DNA from: Isochrysis galbana
Lineage: Eukaryota > Haptophyta > Isochrysidales > Isochrysidaceae
Assembly (NCBI GenBank): GCA_018136815.1
Contig: CM030933.1
Coordinates: 1,750,379-1,814,378 of the forward strand
Direction of reading: 5' to 3'
Length of the DNA: 64,000 nucleotides
Shown one piece after another: positions 32,306 through 42,870 of this stretch. Position 1 is the first letter of the stretch, and the number at the start of each line of letters is the position of its first letter. The translations under genes were made by a program, and so were the position numbers. The notes under the pieces are model-generated. The model was given only the letters and a program-made list of their open reading frames with translations. It did no database searches and was not told the DNA's origin.

Positions 32306-32460
32306 GTGGTGTGCCATATGCCATCGCGAGGAGGATCAAGAGTGCTTTCTTCTACTTTCTTCTTCTTCCTTTGTAAGGTCTCCAACTCTTACTTGTCGAT
32401 TGATAGTTGATAGAGTTGCCATGTGCCTCCTTCATGTAGGTGTAGAGTGCGCCATCAATT

Positions 32461-33375
32461 TTACAGCAAGGTGCGGAGGGACATGCAGTCACGATCGGGG
32501 ATCTGAGCTTCTCGGCTCTCGCGGAACCACCCAACTACACATTGTCGTTCACGACGCGTTTGTCGTACCATGTGCTCCACCTCTTGGGAATAAAAAACCA
32601 CCAAGGTGCCACCCTCGGGAGAGATATCTACACTCTGCCGCGGTGATGATTGTGAGCCCGCCGTATCAGTCGCCGGACCTCTCAAGGAGCTGCGCGCAAG
32701 ACGCCCTTCGAATCTGACCGATTCTCTGACAGATCCTGAATCGGCTGCACTATCAAGAGTAGAATAAATTCGAAGTTGACCCTGATCCATCTCACTGTCC
32801 CAATTGCAATTCAAGTAGATGAGGAATGAGACTACCCGTCGAGTACTGAAGCCAGACAACGACCCACCGTCGCACGCGTGCCTTCCGTGAAGTATCCAGC
32901 CGTCGTTTTGACGAGAGACATCAAGATGCCGTTTGTAGTGCCCGCCATCAGGGTACAGCAGGTAGTTGAGCTCCGTGTAAGATGGTGTGAGCTCGGGAAG
33001 GCCGAGTGCCTCCTCATCTTGCAGCTGTTGCCGAAGGAGCGCAATTGAGTTCATGAGCCTCATGCGCGTCGACACGCTGCCTGCGCCATTAGGCGGCGGT
33101 GGGAAGAGATGGCATTGCTTGGACCGTCTGACGCTTTGCTCGATCCTCGCTGTCCCCATCCGAGCGGTGCCAACGTGGCACTCGTGTGCAAGGCCTTGCT
33201 GCTCAAGGGCTAGCGTGTCAAGCTGTATCTCTCTTGTCGCGTGTTCGCATAGCCATCCGGGAACAACAACGAACCTGGAGGTGGCGAGCGTGGCCAACTG
33301 GCTCGGCGTGAGCGGCTGCACATGCCATCCGGCCACGGCCGCCGTGTATGCACCCAGCACAGTAAGCCAGGCCAT
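32461..33375 (-). CDS. Prolyl-4-hydroxylase-like 2OG-Fe(II) dioxygenase, secretory
   Basis: The frame opens at 33534, but the first 53 residues are encoded by a duplicated ~45-bp segment; the Met at 33375 (MAWLTVLGAYTAAVAGWHVQ) gives a clear signal peptide and 304 residues. The double-stranded beta-helix core carries the iron ligands H150-x-D152 (YKRHLDV) and H268 (VEHMV), with R277 in the 2-oxoglutarate position before VVGWFR. YTELNYLLYPDGGHYKRH and RRVVSFLIYLN are typical of the P4Hc family. Expected reaction: 2-oxoglutarate-dependent hydroxylation, probably of prolyl residues in secreted proteins. An insert of ~50 residues (about 200-250) lies before the distal His. It is divergent from the gene at 34061. 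Confidence 0.85.
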   Translation of the reverse strand: MAWLTVLGAYTAAVAGWHVQPLTPSQLATLATSRFVVVPGWLCEHATREIQLDTLALEQQGLAHECHVGTARMGTARIEQSVRRSKQCHLFPPPPNGAGSVSTRMRLMNSIALLRQQLQDEEALGLPELTPSYTELNYLLYPDGGHYKRHLDVSRQNDGWILHGRHACDGGSLSGFSTRRVVSFLIYLNCNWDSEMDQGQLRIYSTLDSAADSGSVRESVRFEGRLARSSLRGPATDTAGSQSSPRQSVDISPEGGTLVVFYSQEVEHMVRQTRRERQCVVGWFRESREAQIPDRDCMSLRTLL

Positions 33376-33437
33376 TGGAGCACCTACAGCCTCCTTCTCG
33401 CCCAACCCCTCCCTGCCACGCGAGGTGGCGCGGACAG

Positions 33438-33530
33438 ACGCGGCCGTGACGGTGAGCAAAGGAGATGCAGAAGGGCGGGGACAGAGGCGGCCGTGACGAT
33501 GAGCAAAGGAGATGCAGAAGGGCGGGAGCG
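33438..33530. repeat. Tandem duplication of ~45 bp
   Basis: GCGGCCGTGACGGTGAGCAA then AGGAGATGCAGAAGGGCGGG is followed by a second near-identical copy (ACGATGAG in place of ACGGTGAG). It lies in the 5' flank of the dioxygenase gene and extends its upstream frame, which argues against the more distal start. Confidence 0.75.
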
Positions 33531-33589
33531 TCAATGTCGAGAGGCAGCCGAGGAGAAGGCGTGCGGGTGAGAGACGACGACGACGGAGC

Positions 33590-33859
33590 GCCCCTCTGGC
33601 GCCGGGGAGAGAGAGAGAGCTCGGCAGGAAGGGGAGAGAGTGAGAGAAGAGAGCGGAATGTGAGCGTTCACGTGAAATCCTCCGCTCCTAGCAAACTGAG
33701 ACTTTTCCTGGAAGCGGCCGCGCGGGGTATATATTGGGTGTCGTCTCGCCCTCCGCGCGGCGGGGAAGGATGCGGAGGAAATCAGAGAAAGAAAGGAGGG
33801 AACTTTCCTCGCTCTCTCCCTCTCTCTCTCCCTCTCTCTCCACCCCCCCCCTCCCCCCC

Positions 33860-33935
<76 letters not shown>

Positions 33936-34060
33936 CCTCCCTCCCTCTCTCTCTCTGCCGCTGCTTCTCTCTCTTTCTCTCTCTTCCCCTCCCCTCCTTC
34001 TCCCCTCCCCCCCCACCCCCTCCCCTTTCTCTCTCCCTCTCTCCCCTTGCCCACCCCGCG
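33590..34060. repeat. GA/CT-rich divergent promoter region
   Basis: GA-rich on the plus strand at 33600-33660, then (CT)n from 33795 to 34055. It separates the divergent dioxygenase and SnoaL-like genes. Ser/Leu and Arg/Glu frames are artefacts. TATATATT at 33729 is one of few AT-rich motifs. Confidence 0.75.
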
Positions 34061-34858
34061 ATGCGTAGCGTCTCGGTGCTGCTGTTGGGCACGCTCTGTG
34101 GAGCAGCCGGCGTGAGCGGGCTAAGCGTGGGCGGACCTCGTGCACCCGCCGCGGCGATGACCGTGGGCGCCGTTGAGGCCACTGCGCCGCCTTCACGCGA
34201 ACGCTGGATCTCGCACTGGATGGACTGCCTCAAGCATGAGGGCGTCAAGCCTTCCTTTGATGTCCTAGAGAAGACGAAGCAGTTTGTCGAGGCGAGGAAT
34301 GGCGACGCGTCACTCTATGCGAACGATTACGTCTTCCGCGGCTCACTCATCGGACCAATCAGCCGCGAGGATGTTGAGAGGGCTCAGGAGTCCTTCAGCA
34401 TTATCGACGCGTACCCGGACCTAGACCGTGGCGCTTTTGGCTTCACCATCGACCCGAACAATCCCTTCCGGTGCATGTTCTTCGAGCGATGGACGGCCAC
34501 CAACACTGGTCGTGTGACAATTGGTGACTTTGTCGATCTTCCGCCGACGAACAAGCGAGTTGAGCTTCCTATGCATGTGACTTCGATCTGCTGGAACCCT
34601 GATGGAAAGATTGTGTATCAGTGCATCTCACCACCACTCGACCGCTTCGAAGGCAACACGAAGGGTACCGGCGCCGTCTTTGGGCTTCTTCGCTTTGCAG
34701 GGAGCGAAGCCTCGAAGGGATGGCCGGGAGATCCTTGGCTCATATTGCAGCAGAAGCTGGTGTCTCTCACAAGCATCGTGCCCGCCGCGCCGTGGTCAAA
34801 GGAGGTGCCAGCATGGTGGAAGAGCTCAGCACGTGGTGCTGAGCTCAACGACATTTGA
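34061..34858 (+). CDS. Secreted SnoaL/NTF2-like fold protein
   Basis: The open frame extends upstream through simple repeat; the Met at 34061 (MRSVSVLLLGTLCGAAGVSG) begins a convincing signal peptide and gives 265 residues. After an Ala/Pro-rich linker, residues ~45-80 (helical, KTKQFVEARNG) and ~85-200 (YANDYVFRGSLIGPISREDV, MFFERWTATNTGRVTIGDF, VELPMHVTSICWN) follow the pattern of NTF2/SnoaL-like cone-shaped domains with an N-terminal helix and curved sheet. Catalytic residues cannot be assigned; such proteins are either small isomerase-like enzymes or ligand binders. An Arg/Ala-rich stretch after the signal could be a plastid transit peptide. No intron is seen. Confidence 0.7.
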   Translation: MRSVSVLLLGTLCGAAGVSGLSVGGPRAPAAAMTVGAVEATAPPSRERWISHWMDCLKHEGVKPSFDVLEKTKQFVEARNGDASLYANDYVFRGSLIGPISREDVERAQESFSIIDAYPDLDRGAFGFTIDPNNPFRCMFFERWTATNTGRVTIGDFVDLPPTNKRVELPMHVTSICWNPDGKIVYQCISPPLDRFEGNTKGTGAVFGLLRFAGSEASKGWPGDPWLILQQKLVSLTSIVPAAPWSKEVPAWWKSSARGAELNDI

Positions 34859-35881
34859 TGGCTTGCCAATTGCTAGTGAACGAGTGTTCTAGGAAGCTTT
34901 GTAGAAAATCTCCTGGTGCCCATACGCGGATGCTGTCGGCCTCGAACTTGTTCGTTCATGATAGACCTTCCCAAAGGGAATCTCCACGCGCCGCCGTGTG
35001 CACTTGCTACATGTTGCGACTTGCCTCAGTGATTTCGTTGCAACACATGTGACCAAAGGCAGCTGTGCCCCAGTGCAGTTGTTCGATAATATCGTCTCAA
35101 ACACTTCTCATTCTTCACGCCACCGCGCGCGCAGCATTTAGGTGCTACTCCTTGCTTGTGCACCGGCCTTGCACTGTAGTTAGAGGTGGGACGCCATCGC
35201 GCGTGCCGCAGGAGAGAGGAGAGGGAGCGCGGAGAAGGGGGTGGGCGGAGCGAGAGCTCCGCTCACCGCTCACCGAAAAATAGGTAAGTCCCGCACTTGT
35301 TTACAGGAGAAGTCAGGACTGAGGACGCCGCGACGCCGCCAGCCCGGTAGGCGTAGGAGGAGAAGGGGGGAACGGACCACCGGGGGGGAGGCGCGGGTCA
35401 CCGGACCATATCTTAGCCCTTTACCCCTATCCCCCTAGTAGTGCACGGGGGGCGTCGCCTGATGGCGGGGGGGAAAGGGCCGAGGGAGCGGGGGTGTATG
35501 TAGAAAGTTTTGCTGCGTGAGTAGAAAGCAGAGGGTCCACGGCCGCGTGTGCGGTGAGACTATTAAGAAGTTCACTCTTTTCGGCCAGAATCCACCCAAA
35601 TGTCTAAAGAACTGTCTTGACATTTCCGCCAAGCCCTACCGCCCAAATATCGCAATGGAATTGATGGCGTGGTGCACTTGCATCTGTACGCCTTTTACCT
35701 TCTACCTTCTACCCATGGGCACTCCGACTATCATTAGAATAAGTGCCCCACTCGGTGTCCCTCCCTCTCGTCTCTTCTCCATCCCTCTTCCCCCTCCCCG
35801 TGCTCTCCCCTCCCTCCCGTTTCACACCCTTCCCCTCCTCCCCTACTCTCGCCCACGCCTCGCCGGTTCCCGCAGCGCCCG
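34859..35881. other. Intergenic region
   Basis: No gene is recognised in 1 kb. The last ~150 bp before 35882 are CT-rich like other promoters here. Confidence 0.5.
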
Positions 35882-36724
35882 ATGCTCCGGCGCGCCTCGC
35901 GCATGGCCGGGGTCGCTGCTGGAGGGCTCGGTGCCCTTGTCGGCTGCCAGGCTGCGTGGGTGCGTGCCGCCTTCGTGCTTCCGCCCGACGCCTCTGGCCC
36001 CACGCGTGGCATCGTGGGCGAGCGACCCGGTGAGACCCGCAACATCGTCTTTCTGGGCGATTCTCTCGTCACCGGTGTCGGCTGCGAGCCCACGCGCGGT
36101 GAAGGGCCGACGCTGCCGCGAGCGGTCGCGCATGAGCTCTCTGCTCGGATGGGGGGGGAGGTGAGCTGGCTCGCACTGGGAGAGACGGGCGCCGACATCC
36201 TTTCATTGTCCGAACGACTGCTTCCTAGCCTCGCCGCCGAGGCCGAGCGCTGCAGGCAAGAGGGTGGCCAGATCGACGCGGTCGTGATTGTTTGCGGGCT
36301 TAATGACATGAAGAGCTGCTTCCTCTTTTGCCAGCCGCACCTCAATCCTGTCGCATTCGCCTCCAACCTCAGGCGCGTCATCCGCGCAGTGCGCGAGCTG
36401 ACAGGCGAGCAGTGTGCCGTGCTGCTGCCTGGCGTGAGCGTTGATGGAGTCCCTCGTTTCGAGCCTTTCTGGCCGTTGTCTGCATTCATCACCGCAGTCG
36501 CGCAGATGTGGGAAAGTAGGAAGGAGCACGTTGCTGCCGAGCTTGCCGCAGCTGGGGCGCGTGTCGCCTTTTGCAGCGGCAAAGGCGTGTCGCTTGATGC
36601 CAGCCACTTCTGCCGTGACGGGATGCACCCGAACGACCAAGGCTATCAGTTTTGGGCAACTCTCATGGTGGATGATCTTGTCCGTGCCATTGGCCAGCCC
36701 GGGAGCTCCTCATGCGAAAGGTAG
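35882..36724 (+). CDS. GDSL/SGNH-family hydrolase (esterase-like)
   Basis: The 280-residue protein contains all four SGNH blocks: block I FLGDSLVTGVG with nucleophile Ser61; block II Gly in LALGETGAD (~100); block III GLNDMK with Asn141; block V CRDGMHPNDQG with Asp246 and His249. The family hydrolyses esters, including lipids and acetylated sugars; the substrate is not inferable. The N-terminal ~30 residues (MLRRASRMAGVAAGGLGALV) are Arg/Ala-rich with a hydrophobic core, suggesting a signal or organellar leader. It is a single exon with a CT-rich upstream tract. Confidence 0.9.
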   Translation: MLRRASRMAGVAAGGLGALVGCQAAWVRAAFVLPPDASGPTRGIVGERPGETRNIVFLGDSLVTGVGCEPTRGEGPTLPRAVAHELSARMGGEVSWLALGETGADILSLSERLLPSLAAEAERCRQEGGQIDAVVIVCGLNDMKSCFLFCQPHLNPVAFASNLRRVIRAVRELTGEQCAVLLPGVSVDGVPRFEPFWPLSAFITAVAQMWESRKEHVAAELAAAGARVAFCSGKGVSLDASHFCRDGMHPNDQGYQFWATLMVDDLVRAIGQPGSSSCER

Positions 36725-37001
36725 GGCGCGATGTGCCAGACCTGAGGGGCCCTCAGAGTTGTCCCTGTAGCTATTTATTGGTGAAGCCTCAGCACTAGAG
36801 AAGGCTTTGACAGCCTTGTGTGCAGCACACTACACGCTATGGAGCACTCCCATCAAAGATGACTTCATAGGCCTAAGCATAAGACGAATTTCAATAGGAA
36901 AATTTTGGGATGCTCATGTGTCAACGATAAAAAACATTTAAGATTCTCGCCTCGCGCGTGGCCATGCGCCATGCGCCTCTATTTTGCTACCACGCCGACA
37001 A
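36725..37001. other. Intergenic, no feature seen
   Basis: Short moderately AT-rich 3' flank of the GDSL hydrolase gene; no coding or repeat structure was recognised before the LINE palindrome at 37002. Confidence 0.5.
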
Positions 37002-38330
37002 AACTATTGTTATAGTTTGACCTATGGAGCGTGCCGCGACCGCTCCCGAGCCCCAGGCGACCCTCGTCACCGCGCTTCACCTGGGACGCCCCATGCCGCC
37101 CGAGGCGGCTCGTCAGAAAGCCCTCTCAAAGCCCATCCAGCCCATCCAAACCACACCCGCGCAAGCGCGCGGGGGGGCGAGCACTGGCACCGAACAGGTT
37201 GCCACCATGGCTCTGCGTAGCATGTAGCATGCAGCATGCAGGGGGTCTTGGAGACCCCCTCCAACAGTGGGAAACCCTCCCACCCCAAGAGCACCTCATG
37301 TGGGAGGGCAGCTCAGCTGCCCTCCCGATGGTGGAAACCTCTACCATCAGTGGGCACTTCACAACCATCAATATCCTACAGAGAGAGAGAGCACCCTAAG
37401 CAGCCTCTGATTTTTCCATGTTGACTCACTTCTCGTTTTCACCCCACTCCTGTGGGCCACAAGAACCTACAACTACAACTCAGTGCCCTGCCTTGGGCAC
37501 TCCTTCAACACTTGACTCCCTCTCCCACTCTCCCTTCCCTCTACAACTACAACCAACCCAAACAGCACGAACCCCCTCGCCCTCTGTTCAAAGCACCAAA
37601 AATTTCAACTCAAGACCCATGTTGATACACTTCTCGTTTTCACCCCACTCTTGTGACAACACAGCGGCTTTTCTGCTATCAAGTCGACAGACCCCACCCC
37701 TCCTCGGGATATCTAGGTATCTTGGCATGGAGATACATACTAACGGACTTCTACAACGTCCACTACGGAAACGCGGAAGCTAGACCGGCGAAAGCCATTC
37801 TGAAAGCCGTCCTCCGTCCTCTCGAGATACCATATGTTAGTCAAGGCGAAGGTAGGCTTCTTCCAACGCCTGAAGACCCAGAGAGAAGGATTTGGGCTGC
37901 ATGCCCCGAGCAACAAACATTTGCGCAAGATGATCACTCCCTTATACACTGTCACTGTCGATCGACAAAGACTTCAACTTGGAGATTTCGGGCGACCTGA
38001 TGCTGATGCAAGCGGCGACCGAGCTGGGCATCCGGAACATAACATATCTCACTCGGGCAAGAACGAGGATCCCCACTGATCGACCGCCCCTAGGGGGCGA
38101 GACGTGACCCACATACCTCACTCTTACCCCCTCTGTCTCACGCCCCCGGCCGAAGCAGCGCAGCGCGCGCGGCCCCCCCTCCCCCTGTCCTCCAGAGAAG
38201 GAACCGGGGGGAGGGGAAGGGGATGGTGGTATGGTGGTAGGATAGGGAGGGTAGTTAGGAATAGCACCAGCAATCTGCCTCACGCCGTGCGCAAGTAGCG
38301 GCTAGCATTTTAAGATTTTTTTTTTGGGAC
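37002..38330 (+). mobile_element. LINE with both ends, internally deleted
   Basis: Palindrome (37002-37017), start at 37024 (MERAATAPEPQATLVTALHL), a short ORF1-like frame to 37227, two small hairpins (GGGGGTCT/AGACCCCC near 37240; GGAGGGCAGCT/AGCTGCCCTCC near 37303), then at ~37660 a jump to the reverse-transcriptase C-terminus (LFCYQVDRPHPSSGYLGILA, then KVGFFQRLK). The 3' UTR ends in the shared AAGATTTTTTTTT at ~38325. Frameshifts disable it. Confidence 0.8.
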
Positions 38331-38349
38331 ACCCAGGGGAGGTGGGCGA

Positions 38350-38430
38350 TAGTGGTCAAACTGAGTGAGTGACCGGGCTACCCCCTTCAATATCAGTACT
38401 TAAAAAGTCTTGTTCGACCGCCCTACCTAG
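38350..38430. repeat. Transposon-end motifs of families A and B beside the LINE tail
   Basis: GTGGTCAAAC (38352-38361) and TTGTTCGACCGCCCTA (about 38411-38426) resemble family A ends. GAGTGAGTGACCGGGCT (38363-38379) is an inverted family B end. They lie within 100 bp of the LINE 3' end. Confidence 0.55.
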
Positions 38431-38559
38431 GTGCCGTGTGGCCGCCCTCCGCACACCATCTTCACCATTTCTTCACCTGAAGCTGCACCGAAGCCTCGCC
38501 GTTTGACCACCATATCCCAGTTGGATTTTTTTATTGCGGCCTCATTGGCGTCTAGTGAT

Positions 38560-38644
38560 TGTGGTGGTGGTGGAGCCTTGGACTGGAAAGGGGGAGCCGT
38601 CGGCGTTCGGCGCGTGCTCTATCACTCAAACTATAACAATGGTT
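38560..38644 (-). mobile_element. Decayed LINE 5' head remnant
   Basis: Degenerate palindrome AACTATAACAATGGTT (38629-38644) and the adjoining AGAGCACGCGCCGAACGCCG (minus strand) keep the pattern of a LINE head, but the start codon is lost. Confidence 0.55.
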
Positions 38645-38649
38645 TTTGC

Positions 38650-39247
38650 AACACGCTGATGACAACAACCTCCCAAGCCGCCTCACGTAGAGTGACTACA
38701 AGTCCACCCGGCGACACGTGAACGTCACCCGGGGACTTGACATACCCTGACTCTCACCCGGCGATACGCTGAGGAGCTCAAGAGGTGAGGCCCGCGTCCG
38801 ATAGGGCCACATCCTAGCATTGGTGGATAGATGTTGCTGCTCCATACTGGAAGGTCGTAAACTGTGGTACTGGAGCAATTGACAAAGTGATGTGCCGCAA
38901 TACGCCCAAGCGGTAGGCTGCTTCGCACAAAGCCACGCGCTCACCCACCTTCGTTGGAATCCGAAGTGTTGGCGGCGCTGAGAGAGCTGAGTCGGCCAAG
39001 AACATCGCGGCAGCGCCTAGGAGGCTGAGCCAACGGAGGGCACCACGTCACATGCTTAAGGTGACGTGAACCTGTCGGATGACCCCGCGCTCGTTGAGGC
39101 CCATCGGATAGCCAAGCTCGCCCCACATCCGTCTTCGGACGAAACGGGCTACTCCGTCTCATGGCTCGCCGCGAATACATTGAAGGACGGCCCCCCCACG
39201 TGCGCGTGTGAGGCGGAAGACGGAGATCCGGTGAAGTACCGGAGGAC
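38650..39247. other. Downstream flank of the F-box/CDK/cyclin gene
   Basis: No gene is supported. Short frames on the minus strand have no recognised domain. Confidence 0.45.
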
Positions 39248-41822
39248 TCATTCTAAGGGTGCGGAAAAGGCGGAGCCGTCCTTTGAGTTGATGGCGCTGT
39301 CTTCTATGACCATCCGCACGGCGAGTGAGGAGGCGCCGTGCGGCGCGAAAGGGGGTACTGCAAGCACATTGAGGAAGCGCTGACTGCGGAATTTGATTGC
39401 CAGCGGCGCCCAACGGCGCTTGGAGGAGCCCGTGTCCGCGCCTCGAGCGGCGTCCGCATATGTGGCGAGCTGTGGTGGCGAGAGGGAGCCCAGCTCGCGG
39501 TGCACCGCCTCGTGTTGTTCTTGAAGCAACGCGATGGGCTGGCGGAGCTCCTCTGCCGAGTAGCCCGTTACCTGGGCCATTGTGGGTGTCCAGTACGAGA
39601 GCGCGGTTGTGGCGACGCGCGGCGAGCCATCCGCCCATCGACCGAGTCGCAGCGCAGCGACTGCGAGACAGAGGGCGGAGGAAGCGAGAAGGGACGGCCG
39701 GATGGCTGCTGCGGCGGGCGAGAGTAACGCGAGGTCGCAGAGAAGCTGGGCGAGCATCGCACTCTGCTTAGAGGCGCCACGGTGAGCCGCGAAGTTGGAG
39801 GGCCATGCGAGTCGACCCAGCACGCAAAAGAGGCAGTCGACTGCGGTAGGGAAGGCTAGATCGAAGCTGAGCGCAATGCAGATCTAAAGGGGAAGTGGAT
39901 TGGTGAGTGAGTGCATGGTTGGCTTTGGGGGGTGGGGGCAAGGATGGGTTAGAGAGTGCACGGTTGGTTTTTTTGGAGGGTGGGGGCAAGACTCGGTGGT
40001 GGGGCGGTGCACGGTGCCACGCCAGACTAAGTGGTCCAGGCCAGCGAATGCGGCGGCTCACCCGCAGCTCGGCCTCGAGCAGCTCGGCGACCGAGTGCTC
40101 CAACTTGCAGTAGGCGGCAAGCTGCTCGACGGTGTGCGTCTCAACTTCCTGGAATTTGCACGCGAGGAGGAGGGCGGCGGCGGTTGAGACACGCACACGC
40201 TTGCTGTCGACGGCGGCCACTGAGTTGTGTGCGTCCGCCGCCAGCGGCCTTTTGACGTCATCTGGGGCGAGCGCGAGGTAGTGGTCGAGCAGCCGGACTG
40301 CGAGGTGGACCGTACGGTCGGACCGACAAAACTCGCAGGCAGCGCCCTGCAGCCAGAGTGCAGCGGCCTCACGTGCCTCATCAGCAGCGAGGCCCACAGC
40401 GCGCCAAACCGCCGTGCCAGACTCGAGCCGGAGCGCGACCGCGCGCTCTGATTCGCGCCGCCGCCACGACTCCCACACCCACCCGTCATCACGACCGCCG
40501 CTCGCGCCGGATGGCGTGCCAAAGAGGCCGCCGCTGCGCCGGCCACCGCTGTTCGCTGCCGGGGAGGCGTGGAAGCGCGCCCGCGGTGGCGGCGGCGGCG
40601 TCTTGTCGCCTGCGGTCGGATCGTCCGGCGTAAGGAAGGGGTGCTCAAGCGCGGCGGCCGCCGAGATGCGCGCCGAAGGGTCGAGGTCAAGCATTCGGCG
40701 GAGCAGCCCCGCCGCTAAGGGGTGCGCGGCCAGCTCTGCGAGCTGCGGGTGGTCCTCCCATGGCTTGGGGCGCATGCGCGGGAAGGCGGTGTTGAAGAAA
40801 GGCAGCAGCGCAGCGCGAGGCCAGCTTTCCGATGAGCCGGGGGTGCCGAGCAGCGAGAAGATCTTGAAGAGCTGGCCTATGTCAGAGTCACCCACAAAGA
40901 GCATCGTACCTGTCATCATCTCTGCAAAGACGCAGCCGACAGCCCACAAGTCGATGGCGGTCGTGTAGTGGGCGCAGCCGAGGAGGATCTCGGGCGCGCG
41001 GTACGGCAACGTCACAACGGTGGGCGAAGAGGCGCCTAAAACGTGCCGCGCACCGTAGAGTGGTCCCACCGCCTCGAGGGCCGGCTCGGCACCAGAGGCG
41101 GCGCCGCCCTCGGCGCCCTCAGCTGCTGGCGCGAGCAGCCAGCGCACGGAATTGAAGTCGGAGAGCCGCACATGCCATCGCTCGCCCGGTAGCGCGCCCC
41201 CCTCGGTACCGACCGCCTCATCGAGCAGGATGTATTTGGGCTTCAGATTCCGGTGTGTAATACCCTGCGCGTGGCAGTGCGCGAGCGCGGCGAGCACCTG
41301 GCGCACGACACAGCGTGCCTCGTCCATCGGCAGTGTGCTCCGCTCCTTGAGCACCGTCTCAAGCGGCACGCCGACATCGCCATAGAAGAGGGAGAGGGAG
41401 TTACGCGGGACGTCAACGTTGACGAGGACAAGCGGCACGATTGTCGGGTGCGACAGCTGCTGCAGGCACGAGATCGAGCGCAGCAGCCTGTAGGAGACAC
41501 CCTCCCCTGCCTCGACATAGTCAAGGTCGACGACACGGCACATCAGCCTCAGCCGCCCGAGCTTGCGCTCACAGTGGGTCCATGAGCCGGTGTGGTCGAC
41601 GCGCGTGGGCGAGAGCGGCGTGAAGTGGCCAACGAGCAGTGCTCGTGAGTCCATGCTCGAGAACCTCGTCGATGCCCAGAGGGAGGGGTCGAGGGCTGCG
41701 AGCGCCCAGCGGCGGCAGACGCGAGCGGCTGAGAACAGCTCAGCGAGGGAAAGGGAGCGGAAGACCTCGACGAGGCACTCGTCGGGGAGAGTGGCGCATG
41801 ACGCGACGACGCGACGAGCCAT
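39248..41822 (-). CDS. F-box + degenerate CDK + cyclin fusion protein (2 exons)
   Basis: Exons 41822-40062 and 39883-39248 join in frame (ELR|ICIALSFDL) through a 178-bp GT-AG intron, giving 798 residues. Residues ~10-50 are F-box-like (LPDECLVEVFRSLSLAELFS...CRRW). Residues ~60-397 are a CDK-type kinase (YRAPEILLG 274-282, DLWAVGCVFAEM, DPSARISAAAALEHPF), but HRD reads HRN (190-192), DFG reads DFN (222-224), the VALKK lysine region reads LMCRVV and the PSTAIRE glutamate region reads GVSYRLLRSIS, so it is a predicted pseudokinase. Residues ~480-600 are cyclin box 1 (VRVSTAAALLLACKFQEVET), completed across the intron by FDLAFPTAVDCLFCVLG, and ~610-700 are cyclin box 2 (PSLLASSALCLAVAALRLG). 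A tethered CDK-cyclin-like scaffold for SCF-type ubiquitination is inference. Confidence 0.88.
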
Positions 41823-41939
41823 CCCCGCGCCGAAGGGAAACGTGTGGGGGAGGGGGGGGGAAGAGGGGAGGGCAGCCCGCCTCGCGCCGAGGGAGAGAGT
41901 GCGCCGCGGCGGGCGAGCGACCGGCGCGGGGGTCGGCTA

Positions 41940-42200
41940 ATTATTTAGAGAATTGGTGTGCTTCACGAATGAATTCGGCCAATGCCTTTTGCCGCGGCGG
42001 GCGACCGCTTGCGGCCTTCCCCTTTGGTAGAATCGTCTATGTGATGAGAGAGAGAGAGAGATGATGGGCTCTCCGAGGAAGAGCCCATCTACTCTCCGAG
42101 TGGCCGCGCGCCGGGGGGGGAGAGAGAGGGGGGGGGGGAGGGGGGGGGGGGGGAGGGAGGGGGAGAGAGAGAGAGCGCCGCCGCGGGCGAGTGAGAGAGA

Positions 42201-42298
<98 letters not shown>

Positions 42299-42656
42299 GG
42301 GGGGGGGGGGGGAGGGGAGGAGAGAGGGCGGGGGGGGGGGGGGACCTCTCCTCCCCCCCGCCCCCCGCTCGGCTCGGCTCGCCGCCGGTCAGAGAGGAGA
42401 GAAGAGAGAGAAGAGAGAGGAGAAGAGAGAGAGAGAGTAGTAGAGCGGCGGCTCGTCTTGGAGTCTGTGCCTCCTCCTCTCTCACGCCTCTTGTTCCCCC
42501 CCTTTATTCCTTCCTCTCGCAGAAGAGAGGGGACACAGAGGGGACAACGGCCCGCGTGTCCGTGACGCCGCAGCATCTCCCCCCAATCTTCTTCTATCTC
42601 TCTCTCTCCTCTCTCTCGCTCCCCCTCTCTCAAGCCGGGAGACATGAGAGAACGGG

Positions 42657-42693
<37 letters not shown>

Positions 42694-42720
42694 CCTCCTC
42701 TCCGCCCAAAGAGGGGGTGC
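41940..42720. repeat. GA/G-run simple sequence upstream of the fusion gene
   Basis: (GA)n and G-runs on the plus strand (42045-42450, 42600-42720), mixed with CT blocks. All long frames over it (Arg-Glu, Ser-Leu) are artefacts. Confidence 0.85.
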
Positions 42721-42870
42721 AGGTCCCCCCCCCCCCCCTCTCTCTCTCGGGGTTGCCCTCTTTTGGGTGCGGTGGCCACCGCCGACGATGGGCCGCCGCC
42801 GCCGTCGGCGCCTCGGCCGCGCGGCGCGAGCGCAGCGCTCGACGCGCCGCTGCTGCCGTTGCCCTCTCTT

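Noticed and set aside
31536-32306. Gly/Ala-rich frame of 256 codons and an opposing Pro/Ser/Ala-rich frame
   Set aside because: Low-complexity GGCGG repeat; composition explains the open frames.
39338-41940. Plus-strand frames opposite the F-box/CDK/cyclin gene
   Set aside because: Antisense shadows; recognised domains are all on the minus strand.
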